Source: Novosphingobium resinovorum (GTDB taxonomy: Bacteria; Pseudomonadota; Alphaproteobacteria; Sphingomonadales; Sphingomonadaceae). Taken from it: 64,000 bases of DNA. This document shows, piece after piece, positions 25,519-34,972 of this stretch. The stretch spans positions 896,806 through 960,805 of the forward strand of contig NZ_CP017077.1 of assembly GCF_001742225.1 (NCBI RefSeq), given 5' to 3'. Under the pieces are notes generated by a model. The model was not told the origin of the DNA. It saw nothing but the letters and a program-made list of their open reading frames with translations, and ran no database searches. Each line of letters begins with the position of its first letter. Positions within the stretch are counted from its first letter, which is position 1. Made by a program: the position numbers and the translations under genes.

Positions 25519-27599
25519 GACGCGGTCCTCACCTTGCCGTCGGAGAGCGCCTGCACCACCGCGTCGCGCGGTCCGTCGGCGACCACGCGCCCGGCATCCA
25601 TCACGATCAGCCGGTCCACCAGCGGCAGGATCGAGTGCTTGTGGGTGACGATGACGAAGCCCGCGCCTTTGTCTCCCAGCGTGGCAAGAGTGCGCAGCAT
25701 CTCGGCCTCGGTCTGCTGGTCCATGGCCGAGGTCGGCTCGTCAAGCAGGTACATCGGCGCCCCGGTCATCAGCGCGCGGGCGAGGGCGACGGCCTGCCGC
25801 TGCCCGCCCGAAAGCGTGTCGCCCCGCTCGCCCACGCCCCGATCGAAGCCGAGCGGATGCGCGGCGGCGAGTGCGGTGACGCCGGTGGCCCGCGCCACTT
25901 CCAGCATCCGTGCGTCGCCGGTGTCGGGCGCGGCCATCAGCATGTTCTCACGCAGCGAGCCATGGAACAGCCGCGCGTCCTGCCCGACCAGCAGCAGGGC
26001 GGCGCGGATGTCGGCAGGCTCGATCGCGGTCATGTCGACGCCGTCGAGGAAAGCCTGCCCCTCCTGCGGCCGATAGAGCGCGGCCAGCACCCGCAGCAGA
26101 GTGGACTTGCCGCTGCCGATGCGGCCGAGAATGGCGATTTTCTCGCCCGGTGCGATCTTGAGCGAGACACCGTCGAGCGCGGGCCTTGCGTCCTTCTCGT
26201 AGGCGAAGCTGACGCCGCGCAGTTCGATTTCGCCGCGCCATGCATCGCTGGAAAGCAGCCGGCGCGCCGGGTCGCGGTCCACCGGCAGGGCCATGATCCG
26301 GTTGAGGCTGGCGAGCGCCGAGCGCACCTGCTGGAAGCGCACCGCCAGCGAGGACAGCGTCACCAGCGGCGCCAGCGCGCGCGAATTGAGCTGCACGCAG
26401 GCGACCAGCGCGCCCGCCGTCGCCTCGCCGGTGCTGGCGAGGTAGACGCCCCAGGCCAGCATCAGCGCCGCCGCCGTCTGCTGCAACGCCACGGTCACGT
26501 TGGTGACGAGATTGGACCAGTGCTGGCTCGTCATCGCGCGTTCGGCGATGTAGCCGCTCGACATCTCGTGGCGGCGGCGCATGCGGCCCTCGGCGCGCAG
26601 GGCTTTCAGGGTTTCGAGGCCCTCGAGGCTCTCGATAACGGTGCCGTGGCGCACGGCGGCTTCGCGCAGGTTCTCGTTCGCGAGGCGCGACATGGGGATC
26701 TGCACGAAGAGCGAGAGCGCCATGACGACAAGGAAGGCGAGCAGCGGCACCGCCACCAGCTTGCCCCCGATCAGCGCGCAGACGCCAAGGAACAGCAGCG
26801 CGAAGGGCAGGTCGGCGATCGCGACCAAAGTGCCCGAGGTGACGAAGCCGCGCACGGATTCGAACTCCTTCAGCACATTGGCGAAGGCGCCCGAGGACTG
26901 CGCCCGCGCTTCCATCCGCGTCGCCAGCACGCGGGAAAACACCGCATCGCCCAGCACAAGGTCGATCTTCTTGCCCGCACTGTCGAGCGCCGCGCCGCGT
27001 ACGCTGCGGGCCACGAACTCGAACACCAGCGCAAGGCCCACGCCCGCCAGCAGCGACCACAAGGTCACGAAGGCGAGGTTGGGCAGGATGCGGTCGTAGA
27101 CGGTCATCATGAAGATGATCCCGCCCAGCGAGAGCAGGTTGATGACCGCCGAAAGCGCGGCGGCCTCGTAGTAATAGCGCCGGTGTCGCCAGAGGACCGG
27201 CCAGAACCAGCCCTTGCCCGAACCCTCGACGAGATCGTCCGCGCGCGAGTCTGCGGAGCGGGCCGGGGCGAAAGCGATGCAGCGGCCGAGGCTGTCAGCC
27301 GTCAGCCTTTGCCCGTCGGCTGTTGTGAAACCGCCATCAGTTAGGCCGGTCAGGACAACGGCACCGTCATCGGTCAGCGCCAGCGCGGGCAGCAGGTCGG
27401 TATCGAGCGCCGCGGCAGGCACCCAGCTTGCCTCGATGCCGAGTTCTGACAGCCCGCGCAGCACTTCGGCTTCCGCCTGTGCGCCACGCAAGTTCGCCTT
27501 GAGCACTGCCTCGCTTGTGGCGATGCCGCGCAAGCGGAGGCATTCGGCCATGACGCGCGCCAGCGGGGTATCGGTGGTGGCCTGGCTCATGTCGTTCAT
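25515..27599 (-). CDS. Type I secretion ABC transporter with degenerate C39-like domain
   Basis: Inner-membrane ATP-driven exporter, 694 aa. The N-terminal 1-130 region corresponds to a peptidase-C39-like domain without the catalytic cysteine, as in adhesin/RTX exporters that do not cleave their cargo. Membrane helices span about 145-400 (LSLGGIIFMMTVYDRILPNL). The nucleotide-binding domain has Walker A GRIGSGKST, signature LSGGQRQ and Walker B YLLDEPTSAMD. It overlaps the TolC gene upstream and the hlyD gene downstream by 4 nt each, so all are translated together. Confidence 0.95.
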   Translation of the reverse strand: MNDMSQATTDTPLARVMAECLRLRGIATSEAVLKANLRGAQAEAEVLRGLSELGIEASWVPAAALDTDLLPALALTDDGAVVLTGLTDGGFTTADGQRLTADSLGRCIAFAPARSADSRADDLVEGSGKGWFWPVLWRHRRYYYEAAALSAVINLLSLGGIIFMMTVYDRILPNLAFVTLWSLLAGVGLALVFEFVARSVRGAALDSAGKKIDLVLGDAVFSRVLATRMEARAQSSGAFANVLKEFESVRGFVTSGTLVAIADLPFALLFLGVCALIGGKLVAVPLLAFLVVMALSLFVQIPMSRLANENLREAAVRHGTVIESLEGLETLKALRAEGRMRRRHEMSSGYIAERAMTSQHWSNLVTNVTVALQQTAAALMLAWGVYLASTGEATAGALVACVQLNSRALAPLVTLSSLAVRFQQVRSALASLNRIMALPVDRDPARRLLSSDAWRGEIELRGVSFAYEKDARPALDGVSLKIAPGEKIAILGRIGSGKSTLLRVLAALYRPQEGQAFLDGVDMTAIEPADIRAALLLVGQDARLFHGSLRENMLMAAPDTGDARMLEVARATGVTALAAAHPLGFDRGVGERGDTLSGGQRQAVALARALMTGAPMYLLDEPTSAMDQQTEAEMLRTLATLGDKGAGFVIVTHKHSILPLVDRLIVMDAGRVVADGPRDAVVQALSDGKVRTAS

Positions 27600-28927
27600 G
27601 GCTGCGGTCCCTGCGTTCCGGGGGGCAGGCGCCTGCCGTCGTCACCTTCCACTACGGCGGGATAGATGCGGCCGAGCACGCCCATCAGCTGGTACTGCGT
27701 CTGGGCGATGTCGTAGCGTTCGTTGACGAGCTGGGCGCGCACGTTGAAGCGTTCGAGGTCATAGCTCAGCAGGTCGAGGATCGAGCGGCGCCCGATGCGG
27801 AACTGTTCGAAGACGACTTCGCGCGCTTGGTCAGCACGATCGACGAGGTTCTCCATCGAGGGCAGGCGCTCGGTGCGCTGGGCCTGGAAGATCCACAGCC
27901 GCCGCGCCTGCTCGCCGAGCGACACGCGGGTCAGTTCGGCATTGGAGCGCGCGGATTCGAGTGTCGCCCTGGCGGATTCGTGCCGCGATCGCCCGCCGCC
28001 GCTGTCGAAGGGCACCATGCTGGCGTTGAGGCGGAAAGCGAAGGCGTTGAACAGCCGGGTATCGCCTTGCGAGGAAATGTCGGAAGTCCGCGCGCCCTCC
28101 AGCGCCAGGCTCGGCATCCACCAGTTCTTCGTGCCGCGCACGGTCTCGGCGTTCTCGGCGACTTCGAGGTCGGCGATGCGCACCGCCGGGCTGACGGGAA
28201 CGAGCCCCTGCGCATCCTCGGCATTGCGCGGAAGGAAGGCGGCTATGTCAGGAATACCGCCGGTGGGTTCGACCGGAAGCGCGGAAATCTCGCGGATGCG
28301 GGCGCGGGCTTCGGCCAGCGAAATCTCGCGCGTCTGCTGCGTGGTGACGGCCTGCTGCAGCCGCGATTCGACCATCACGACGTCGGAAGCGCGGCCCCGG
28401 TCGTACTGCGCGATCTCCACCACCAGCTTGTCGAGCGTCTGCAGCGCCGACACCTGCTGCCAGCTGACGAAAGCGAGGTCGGACGCGCGGGCATAGTCGA
28501 TCCACGCCTGCGCGAGCTGGAAGGAAATATCGGCAAGGACGCTCTGTTCCTGCACGCCAAGCAGGTCGACGCGCAGCTTGCGGCGACGGATTTCCGCGGG
28601 CGTGCGGCCGCCGTCGAAGACCAGCTGGCTGACCTTGGCTTCGGGCAGGACGGTGAAGCCGCTGTTGCCGCCCACGGTCTGCCACCCGGCGTTCGTCTCC
28701 ACGCCGACTTGCGGGCGATAGGCCGAGCGCGCTGCCGAGACATCCGCCCGGCCGCCACGCGACAGCTGCTGCGCCGCAACGATACGCGGGTGCCCCTGCG
28801 CCATGCGGCCGAGCACTTCGCCAAATGTTTCCGCATCGGCCGGACACGCCTGAAGCGCCAGTGCCGCCAGCACCATACACCTCTGCCCCCGGCCCGGGAT
28901 CCACGATCCCGCACCCCCAATTCGCAC
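27596..28927 (-). CDS. TolC-family outer membrane channel
   Basis: Outer-membrane exit duct of the type I system. The mature part begins after ALQACPADA and carries the TolC-like pattern of long alternating helices (RIVAAQQLSRGGRADVSAARSA; the C-terminal RIGRRSILDLLSYDLERFNV and AQTQYQLMGVLGRI). The start is uncertain: GTG 28927 gives a signal peptide with a basic n-region, ATG 28876 a shorter one, and the frame stays open to 29077. It heads the operon TolC-ABC-HlyD-adhesin. Confidence 0.88.
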   Translation of the reverse strand: MRIGGAGSWIPGRGQRCMVLAALALQACPADAETFGEVLGRMAQGHPRIVAAQQLSRGGRADVSAARSAYRPQVGVETNAGWQTVGGNSGFTVLPEAKVSQLVFDGGRTPAEIRRRKLRVDLLGVQEQSVLADISFQLAQAWIDYARASDLAFVSWQQVSALQTLDKLVVEIAQYDRGRASDVVMVESRLQQAVTTQQTREISLAEARARIREISALPVEPTGGIPDIAAFLPRNAEDAQGLVPVSPAVRIADLEVAENAETVRGTKNWWMPSLALEGARTSDISSQGDTRLFNAFAFRLNASMVPFDSGGGRSRHESARATLESARSNAELTRVSLGEQARRLWIFQAQRTERLPSMENLVDRADQAREVVFEQFRIGRRSILDLLSYDLERFNVRAQLVNERYDIAQTQYQLMGVLGRIYPAVVEGDDGRRLPPGTQGPQP

Positions 28928-29036
28928 CTTCCGACTGACCCCTTCGCCCCCGAAACCGCGCTCGGGGAATATGAATTCCCGAGCCCGGCAAGGTCTTTCG
29001 ACTGACGCTGCGTTACCCGACCGCAGCCGCCGCGCA

Positions 29037-29054
29037 ATACCATGATCGTGGTAT
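29037..29054. promoter_or_regulatory. Candidate operator upstream of the secretion operon
   Basis: Perfect inverted repeat ATACCA-TGATCG-TGGTAT, 110 nt upstream of the GTG start of the TolC gene. It is a plausible regulator site in the promoter region, based only on symmetry and position. Confidence 0.3.
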
Positions 29055-29143
29055 GCTGCCAGAAATAAAGCCGCCAATTCGGCTGTTTACGCAGAAAAAT
29101 GAACACCTTTTAACCGTCTTGCACTATCTCTTCGTCAACGTGG

Positions 29144-29866
29144 TTAAGTCAGAGCCCGTAGAAGCAGGGCTGCAAACGCCATGATCGCACCGGCGGTCAC
29201 CGGGCCAGCGCCCGGTACCGTGCAAAGGCGGCAAAGCCCGACGCTGACCGCCATGGCTTCCCGTAGTCTGAGTGAAAGCTCCTCGATCTTCGCGGACAGG
29301 TTGTCGATATGCTCGAGGTAGAGGCCTGCGATCTCCCGGATACTGGGAGGCACGTCGACATCCTCGTCGTCCATGGCTGCGCGGATTTCCTTCAGATGAG
29401 GAACCCCTTGGGGAAATACCAGGCCGAACTCGGCCAAGTGTCCTCGTAGCGCGTTGATAATCTGTGTTCGCTGGCTCATAAAACATTGATGGGTGCGATA
29501 GGCCACAACTCGCGCTTGATGCTCTGCGCTTTTGACCGCAACGAATTGCAGGTTCGGGCGTACGGCAGCTTCGGCAATGGCCGCCGCGTCTGCCGCGTCG
29601 TTCTTCAGCCTCTTCACGAAAGGCTTCACGTAAATTGGCGGGATCAGCCGAACCTCATGACCTTCTGCGCCGGCAAATCTGCCCCAGTAATGGCTCGTCG
29701 CGCACCCTTCCATGGCAACGATACAGCAGGGATGCTCCTTGAGTAGTGCCTCCAGTTTGGGCCGCGAGATCGTCCGGTTATATAGAACCTACCCTGCTCG
29801 ATCAGTCGCGCAGACTTGGAAGCTGCGCTTCGCCAGGTCGATCGACAGCATGTGTGCATTCGCCAT
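29144..29866 (-). pseudogene. IS110-family transposase remnant (nonsense and truncated)
   Basis: The frame from ATG 29866 opens MANAHMLSIDLAKRSFQVCA, the DEDD-transposase start with the catalytic Asp in SIDLAK. It hits an in-frame TAG after DRAG (residue 26), where related proteins read on into VLYNRTISRPKLEALL. It then continues with AMEGCATSHYWGR, LKNDAADAAAIAEA and the C-terminal IPG-like motif VPGAGPVTAGAIMAFA. The match stops at about residue 230 and the frame ends in LLLRALT, so the last 80-100 residues are missing. The element is dead and lies between the adhesin and lasso loci. Confidence 0.85.
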
Positions 29867-30260
29867 ATGCTCTCCTTCGGGCACCGCCATGGCGCCATTG
29901 AGTATCATACGATGCCCGGTGAAGGGAGGCATCCACCGCATCAGTTCAGTGCCTAGAAGACCCACTGAGTTAACTGGCCTAATCTAAGATTTTTTTGGAC
30001 TATCGCCACGGGTTTGCGCCGGCCCTGCGTCAGGTGACGTAGGCCATCCCTTAGGAAGGCACGATGTTCGTGTCGGCCGTACCTGCTGCAAACAACCGCC
30101 GCCTAATACCCGGTCATGACCACCCCCGGCGACAAGCTACTCCGACAGGCTGCGCCTGAATGAGTTAAATGCGTATTCGCTCAACCTGAGCTTCAAATTC
30201 GCAGACCTCCGTCTTGAGTTTCGAGCCTGCTTACAAGGCCGCGACCTCAGGGGGTTTCCT
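29867..30260. other. Intergenic stretch before the TonB receptor
   Basis: About 390 bases without a supported gene. It includes the outer flank of the IS110 remnant and the leader of the TonB receptor gene. AGGGGG precedes the receptor ATG by about 6 nt. I could not assign promoter boxes. Confidence 0.45.
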
Positions 30261-32828
30261 ATGCACATCCGACATCTGATCCTGGCTACCGCCGCCGCCA
30301 TCGCCTTTGGGCTGCCTTTTTGCTCTTACGCTCAAGACGCCTCACGTCCCCCCGACCGTCATACCTACGACCTTAGCGGCCAGCCACTTGGAGAAGCTCT
30401 TCGTTCCGTCGCACGTGTGAACGACCGCCAGTTGGTCGCCGATCCTTCCATCCTTGCAGGCAGGAAAGCGCCTTACCTGAAGGGCGAATATACTTTCGAC
30501 GAGGCGATACGATTCCTTCTTAACGGCAGCGGCCTCGAGGTCGAGTTTTTGGGGTCGACCATCATCATTCGGAGCGCTTCCCCCCTCAAATCCGCCATAG
30601 CCCAGCAAGATGGCGATATCGAGGTCACCGGATCCCGCATCCGCGGCACGCAAAGCATTTCTCCGATGGTGAAGCTCACGGCTGATGAAATGCGCCAAGG
30701 CGGCATCACAACCTTGGCAGATGCCATCCGCACCATTCCGCAAAACTTCAACGGCGGCCAGAACCCCGGCATCGGCCTGGGCGTTCCTGAGAGCCGAGGC
30801 TCCTACATCGGCGGCGGCACCGGCCTCAACCTGCGTGGCCTTGGCTCCGACGCCACGTTGACGCTGCTGAATGGACACCGCTTGGCCTATAGCGGCCTGC
30901 AGCAGAGCGTGGATATTTCGGCGATCCCGTTTATGGCAATCGACCGCATCGAGGTGATGACCGATGGCGCCTCCGCCATCTATGGATCGGACGCCGTGGC
31001 CGGCGTGGCGAATGTGGTCCTCCGCAAGTCCTATGAGGGCATCATGACCTCGGGCAAATGGTCGGCATCGACCGCTGGTGGCAATGAACGCCAGCAATAT
31101 GGTGCACTGGCGGGCCACGTCTGGTCATCCGGCAACGTCATGCTGGCAATGGACTGGCAAAAGGCGACACCGATACTGGCACGCCAGCGCAGCTACGCAT
31201 CCGAGCGAGCGCCCGGCCTCGTTCTGTCGCCCTCGCTCCGAAATCTGAGCTTTCTTATCAATGCTCGCCAGGAAATCATCGATAATGTCGAGGTTCGTCT
31301 CGACGGCATCTACAGCGAGCGCTCCTCGCTCATGCGTTACGCGACTACTTCCGATGGCGACTATCGTGCTTACGGCGGCGAACTGGAGAACGGCGGTTCC
31401 TCGTTGTCAATTGCGCCATCGATACTGATCCGACCCAGCAGCGACTGGCAGATCGAACTCTCGACCTTGTACAGCAAGGATCGGGCAAAATATCGCACTG
31501 CGAGTTTCGCACTTGGCGAGATCGATAGCCTCACGATCGGATGCTACTGCAACGAAGCCTGGTCGAGCGATCTGCAGGCCAATGGAACGCTGTTCGAATT
31601 GCCGGCCGGGTCGGTCCAGGCGGCTATCGGGGGTGGGTATCGAAACAGCTACCTCCACGGATATCGCACTGCAGGTGCCCCTCGAACGATCAAGGCATCG
31701 CAGGACAATTACTATGCTTTCTCCGAGATCCGCATCCCCCTCGCATCGCCTGAGCAGGGTATGCCATGGCTGCACCGCGCCGAACTGAACGCCGCTGGCC
31801 GTTATGAAAACTATCCCGGGACCGGCGATGTTTTCACGCCGAAGATATCCGCATTGCTCGCGCCCAATCCGGATATCGACTTCAAGGCATCCTGGGGCAG
31901 GTCATTTCGCGCGCCTACGCTCTACATGCGCTACAATGCGCCTGCGGTCGCCTTCATGCCTGCGTTGTATTACGGTGCGGGAGCGACGTCGAACGAGTAC
32001 ATTCTGCTAGTTTCAGGGGGCAATCCCGATCTCAAACCCGAGCGGGCAACGAGTTGGACTGCATCAATCGCGCTGCATCCCTCCTGGCTCGAAAACGCCC
32101 GGATCGAGGTAAGCTATTTCAATGTCGCTTACCGTGATCGGATAGCCCAGCCGATAACGCTGACCCGGCAGGCCCTGAGCGATCCGGCTTATGCGGACTT
32201 CGTCACACGAAATCCTTCCTTGGCGGCCGTAACTGCGGCCGTCGAGGGCAGCGTTTTCAGCAACGGTACCGGCAGACCATATGACCCGGAGCTCGTCTCC
32301 GCGATCATCTACAATGCCAACCGCAACGTCTCGCGCCAGAACATTAAAGGGGTCGACATTCAGGCAGAATATACTGTGTCACTTGCCTCGTGGGGCTCGC
32401 TACGCCTGAGCGGCAATGCCAGCTATCTAGACAGCGACCAGCGGGTCAGCGCGCTCCAACAAAAGCAGGACCTTTCTGGCTATATCTTCAACCCGCCTCA
32501 TTTCCAGGGCCGGGGAGGCGCGTCGTGGAGCATCGATGAATCGACGATTGCCGCGTTCGTCAATCATGCCGGTGGCCTCAAGGACAGCCGTGTCACGCCC
32601 ATCACGCGCATAAGCGCAATGACGACGATCGACCTGTCTGCTTCCACGCGGATAGTCTCCGGACCGGCCCCACTGCGAAACCTTGAACTTATGCTGTCCG
32701 CGCAGAACCTGTTCAACCAGCACCCTCCGCTTCGTCGCAATACGGCAGTATATGAACAGCCATATGATCCCACCAACGCCTCCCCTGCCGGACGGGTCAT
32801 CAGCCTTTCGCTGCGAAAGGAATGGTAA
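30261..32828 (+). CDS. TonB-dependent receptor with N-terminal signalling (STN) domain
   Basis: Outer-membrane, TonB-energised transporter, 855 aa. A signal peptide (MHIRHLILATAAAIAFGLPF) is followed by a secretin/TonB N-terminal signalling domain at about 35-110 (LSGQPLGEALRSVARVNDRQL), the kind that talks to a FecR protein. The plug domain (about 118-250) has VTGSRIRGTQSISPM, GLGSDATLTLLNGHRL and IEVMTDGASAIYGSDAVAG. A 22-strand barrel follows, ending in an aromatic-type terminus (ISLSLRKEW). It is coupled by TAATG overlap to the isopeptidase gene. In comparable sphingomonad and caulobacter clusters the receptor is thought to re-import the lasso peptide. Confidence 0.92.
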   Translation: MHIRHLILATAAAIAFGLPFCSYAQDASRPPDRHTYDLSGQPLGEALRSVARVNDRQLVADPSILAGRKAPYLKGEYTFDEAIRFLLNGSGLEVEFLGSTIIIRSASPLKSAIAQQDGDIEVTGSRIRGTQSISPMVKLTADEMRQGGITTLADAIRTIPQNFNGGQNPGIGLGVPESRGSYIGGGTGLNLRGLGSDATLTLLNGHRLAYSGLQQSVDISAIPFMAIDRIEVMTDGASAIYGSDAVAGVANVVLRKSYEGIMTSGKWSASTAGGNERQQYGALAGHVWSSGNVMLAMDWQKATPILARQRSYASERAPGLVLSPSLRNLSFLINARQEIIDNVEVRLDGIYSERSSLMRYATTSDGDYRAYGGELENGGSSLSIAPSILIRPSSDWQIELSTLYSKDRAKYRTASFALGEIDSLTIGCYCNEAWSSDLQANGTLFELPAGSVQAAIGGGYRNSYLHGYRTAGAPRTIKASQDNYYAFSEIRIPLASPEQGMPWLHRAELNAAGRYENYPGTGDVFTPKISALLAPNPDIDFKASWGRSFRAPTLYMRYNAPAVAFMPALYYGAGATSNEYILLVSGGNPDLKPERATSWTASIALHPSWLENARIEVSYFNVAYRDRIAQPITLTRQALSDPAYADFVTRNPSLAAVTAAVEGSVFSNGTGRPYDPELVSAIIYNANRNVSRQNIKGVDIQAEYTVSLASWGSLRLSGNASYLDSDQRVSALQQKQDLSGYIFNPPHFQGRGGASWSIDESTIAAFVNHAGGLKDSRVTPITRISAMTTIDLSASTRIVSGPAPLRNLELMLSAQNLFNQHPPLRRNTAVYEQPYDPTNASPAGRVISLSLRKEW

Positions 32829-34972
32829 TGGGTATCCGGACTATCCGCCTCGTTACGCTTTCCTGTCTCTCTGCCGTCGCTTCGATACCGTCGGCCGCAT
32901 ATTCGGCGTGCAATCCGATGGAGACCGCAGCCAGGCCAGAAAGACCTGCGAAGCGTCCCATCACTGTCAGCGACATGCTGGGAATTCGCAACATCGGATC
33001 CAGCGAGCGCGGGGAAGAAAGCAGGATCTTTGCGATCTCGCCGGAACGCAGCCACATTGCCTTTTTCGTCACGCAAGCGGACGTTGCCGGCAACACCATA
33101 TGTCGCGCGCTCGTTTCTATGCCGCTCCAGCCCGGTGCGACGCCGCAAGTTCTTGATGTTGGCGGTCAGCCCATATTTGAAGACGTGGCAGTGCGCGGGC
33201 TCCAGACAGACTACGGATATCCCGCCGAGGACATCCCGGTGTGGTCTCCGGACGGGCAATGGCTAGCCTATCGGAAGCGCGAAGAAGGCGTGACCGAGTT
33301 GTGGCGCGTTCGCGTCGATGGCACGCAGGCAGCAAGAGTGGCCCGTTTGCCTGCCGATGTCGCGGCAGTTGCCTGGACCTCCGATGGCAAGCGCCTGATA
33401 GCAGCAATGTTCGCAGAAATAGCCGAGGCCAAAGAACGGCGCGATTTCGAAGGCCTATCCGGCTATCGCTATGATGACAGGTTCGTTCCGTATAACGACA
33501 CGATCCCGAGCGTGGAAATGTCTGGCCGTCTCGATTTCGTTAAGGTCTCGCCGGAGACCGGCGCTGTCGTTCCCGCCTCAGCGGACGAGGCCAGGCTCGT
33601 GCAAACGACCGCGCTGCCGACATCTGACGAGGAACTCCTTCGAACTGCTCGAAATCCCCAGAACGAAACTCTGGAAACCCGGCTCCGAGACCCGGAGCAG
33701 CTTTTCAAACGGTTCGATCTTTGGGCAAGACTAAAGAACGGCCGCGACATTCGATGCACGGCGGTCCAGTGTTCGGGCTCAGTCTTTGATCCAATAAATC
33801 GGATCTGGTGGTCACGCGACGGTAGGGACGCGCTCATTCTTCGGCGTGATGGATGGGGAGCATCGGAAACTGCCCTGTTCAGGTGGTCACCTCACCAAAG
33901 TAGTTTCCAGAAAATCTTCCGGACCTCGGATCTCCTCGCTGGCTGCGAGATGGTCAAGGAAGGACTCATCTGCGGGCGCGAAAGTTCCGGCTACCCTCGA
34001 AGGCTCGTGAACATTGACACGCGAAGCGGAGAAAGTACCGTTTTGTGGGACCCGAATCCCACCTTCGCAAAGATCGAAAAGGGCCGGGTCACCAGGCTTC
34101 ACTGGAGAAACGAGTTCGGTGCCGAGAACTTCGGGGATCTCGTAGTCCCGCCCGGCAGAAGAAACGGAGAGGCCATCCCTTTAGTTGTAGTCCAGTACAA
34201 TACGCGCGGGTTCCTACGCGGAGGCACAGGTGACGAGTACCCAATATGGCTGTTCGCACAACGGGGATTTGCAGTTCTCAGTGTTCAGAAATCGCGATCG
34301 TACATCAGCCAAGTTCCGGATTCCGCTTTAAGCGACTGGGCGGTCGCCCATGCTCAGGCTTACACAGAATACAAAGAGCAACGAAATCAGGTATCGTCCA
34401 TAACCGCCGGAGTCGAGAAGGCGATTTCCATGGGAATCGCCGATTCCGAGCGCATCGGTATCACCGGTTTGAGTGCGGGATCGTCTACCGCGATCTATGC
34501 GCTTCTAAACACGTCCATGTTCTCGGCTGCTGCGCTCAGTTCGATGGGAATCGATCCGGATTCGATGGTTTACGGTGGGGCGAGGCTGCGCAATTTTCGC
34601 ATTAAGGAAGGGTATCCGACAGTGGCTAAGGAAAACCCCTCATTCTGGCGGCACACGGCGCTCGCAGTTAATGCCGATCGATTCCAGACGCCACTTCTCA
34701 TGCAACTTGGTTCGCGAGAATCCTTACTCGGGATCGAAGCGTTCGAGGCGCTACGCGCGCATCACCGTCCGGTGGAGATGTTTGTCTTCGCCAACGAAGG
34801 CCACCTGAAATGGCAACCCGCGCACCGAGCGGCCATCTACGAACGAAACCTCGACTGGTTTGACTTCTGGCTGAAAAACAAGATCGACCCTGCAAAAGCA
34901 AAGATCGAGCAGTACCGCGCATGGCAAGGCCTTCGCGAAGAGGCGACATCTGACCTCAAAGCAGGGACTTGA
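32828..34972 (+). CDS. Lasso peptide isopeptidase, Atxe2-like (prolyl oligopeptidase fold)
   Basis: 714-aa exported serine hydrolase expected to cut the isopeptide bond of the lasso ring. Signal peptide MGIRTIRLVTLSCLSAVASI, then a beta-propeller part (about 50-400; for example PVWSPDGQWLAYRKREEG), then an alpha/beta hydrolase domain. The nucleophile is S549 in GLSAGSS; E631 in LGSRESLL and H659 in NEGHLKW complete a Ser-Glu-His triad. The spacing (82 and 28) matches what I remember for Atxe2 (S527, E610, H638). The start shares one base with the receptor stop (TAATG). It ends tail-to-tail with the cyclase gene, overlapping by 17 nt. Confidence 0.88.
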   Translation: MGIRTIRLVTLSCLSAVASIPSAAYSACNPMETAARPERPAKRPITVSDMLGIRNIGSSERGEESRIFAISPERSHIAFFVTQADVAGNTICRALVSMPLQPGATPQVLDVGGQPIFEDVAVRGLQTDYGYPAEDIPVWSPDGQWLAYRKREEGVTELWRVRVDGTQAARVARLPADVAAVAWTSDGKRLIAAMFAEIAEAKERRDFEGLSGYRYDDRFVPYNDTIPSVEMSGRLDFVKVSPETGAVVPASADEARLVQTTALPTSDEELLRTARNPQNETLETRLRDPEQLFKRFDLWARLKNGRDIRCTAVQCSGSVFDPINRIWWSRDGRDALILRRDGWGASETALFRWSPHQSSFQKIFRTSDLLAGCEMVKEGLICGRESSGYPRRLVNIDTRSGESTVLWDPNPTFAKIEKGRVTRLHWRNEFGAENFGDLVVPPGRRNGEAIPLVVVQYNTRGFLRGGTGDEYPIWLFAQRGFAVLSVQKSRSYISQVPDSALSDWAVAHAQAYTEYKEQRNQVSSITAGVEKAISMGIADSERIGITGLSAGSSTAIYALLNTSMFSAAALSSMGIDPDSMVYGGARLRNFRIKEGYPTVAKENPSFWRHTALAVNADRFQTPLLMQLGSRESLLGIEAFEALRAHHRPVEMFVFANEGHLKWQPAHRAAIYERNLDWFDFWLKNKIDPAKAKIEQYRAWQGLREEATSDLKAGT

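Noticed and set aside
25635..27344. 569-codon plus-strand frame opposite the ABC transporter
   Set aside because: The opposite strand carries Walker A, signature and Walker B motifs in frame; this is a shadow.
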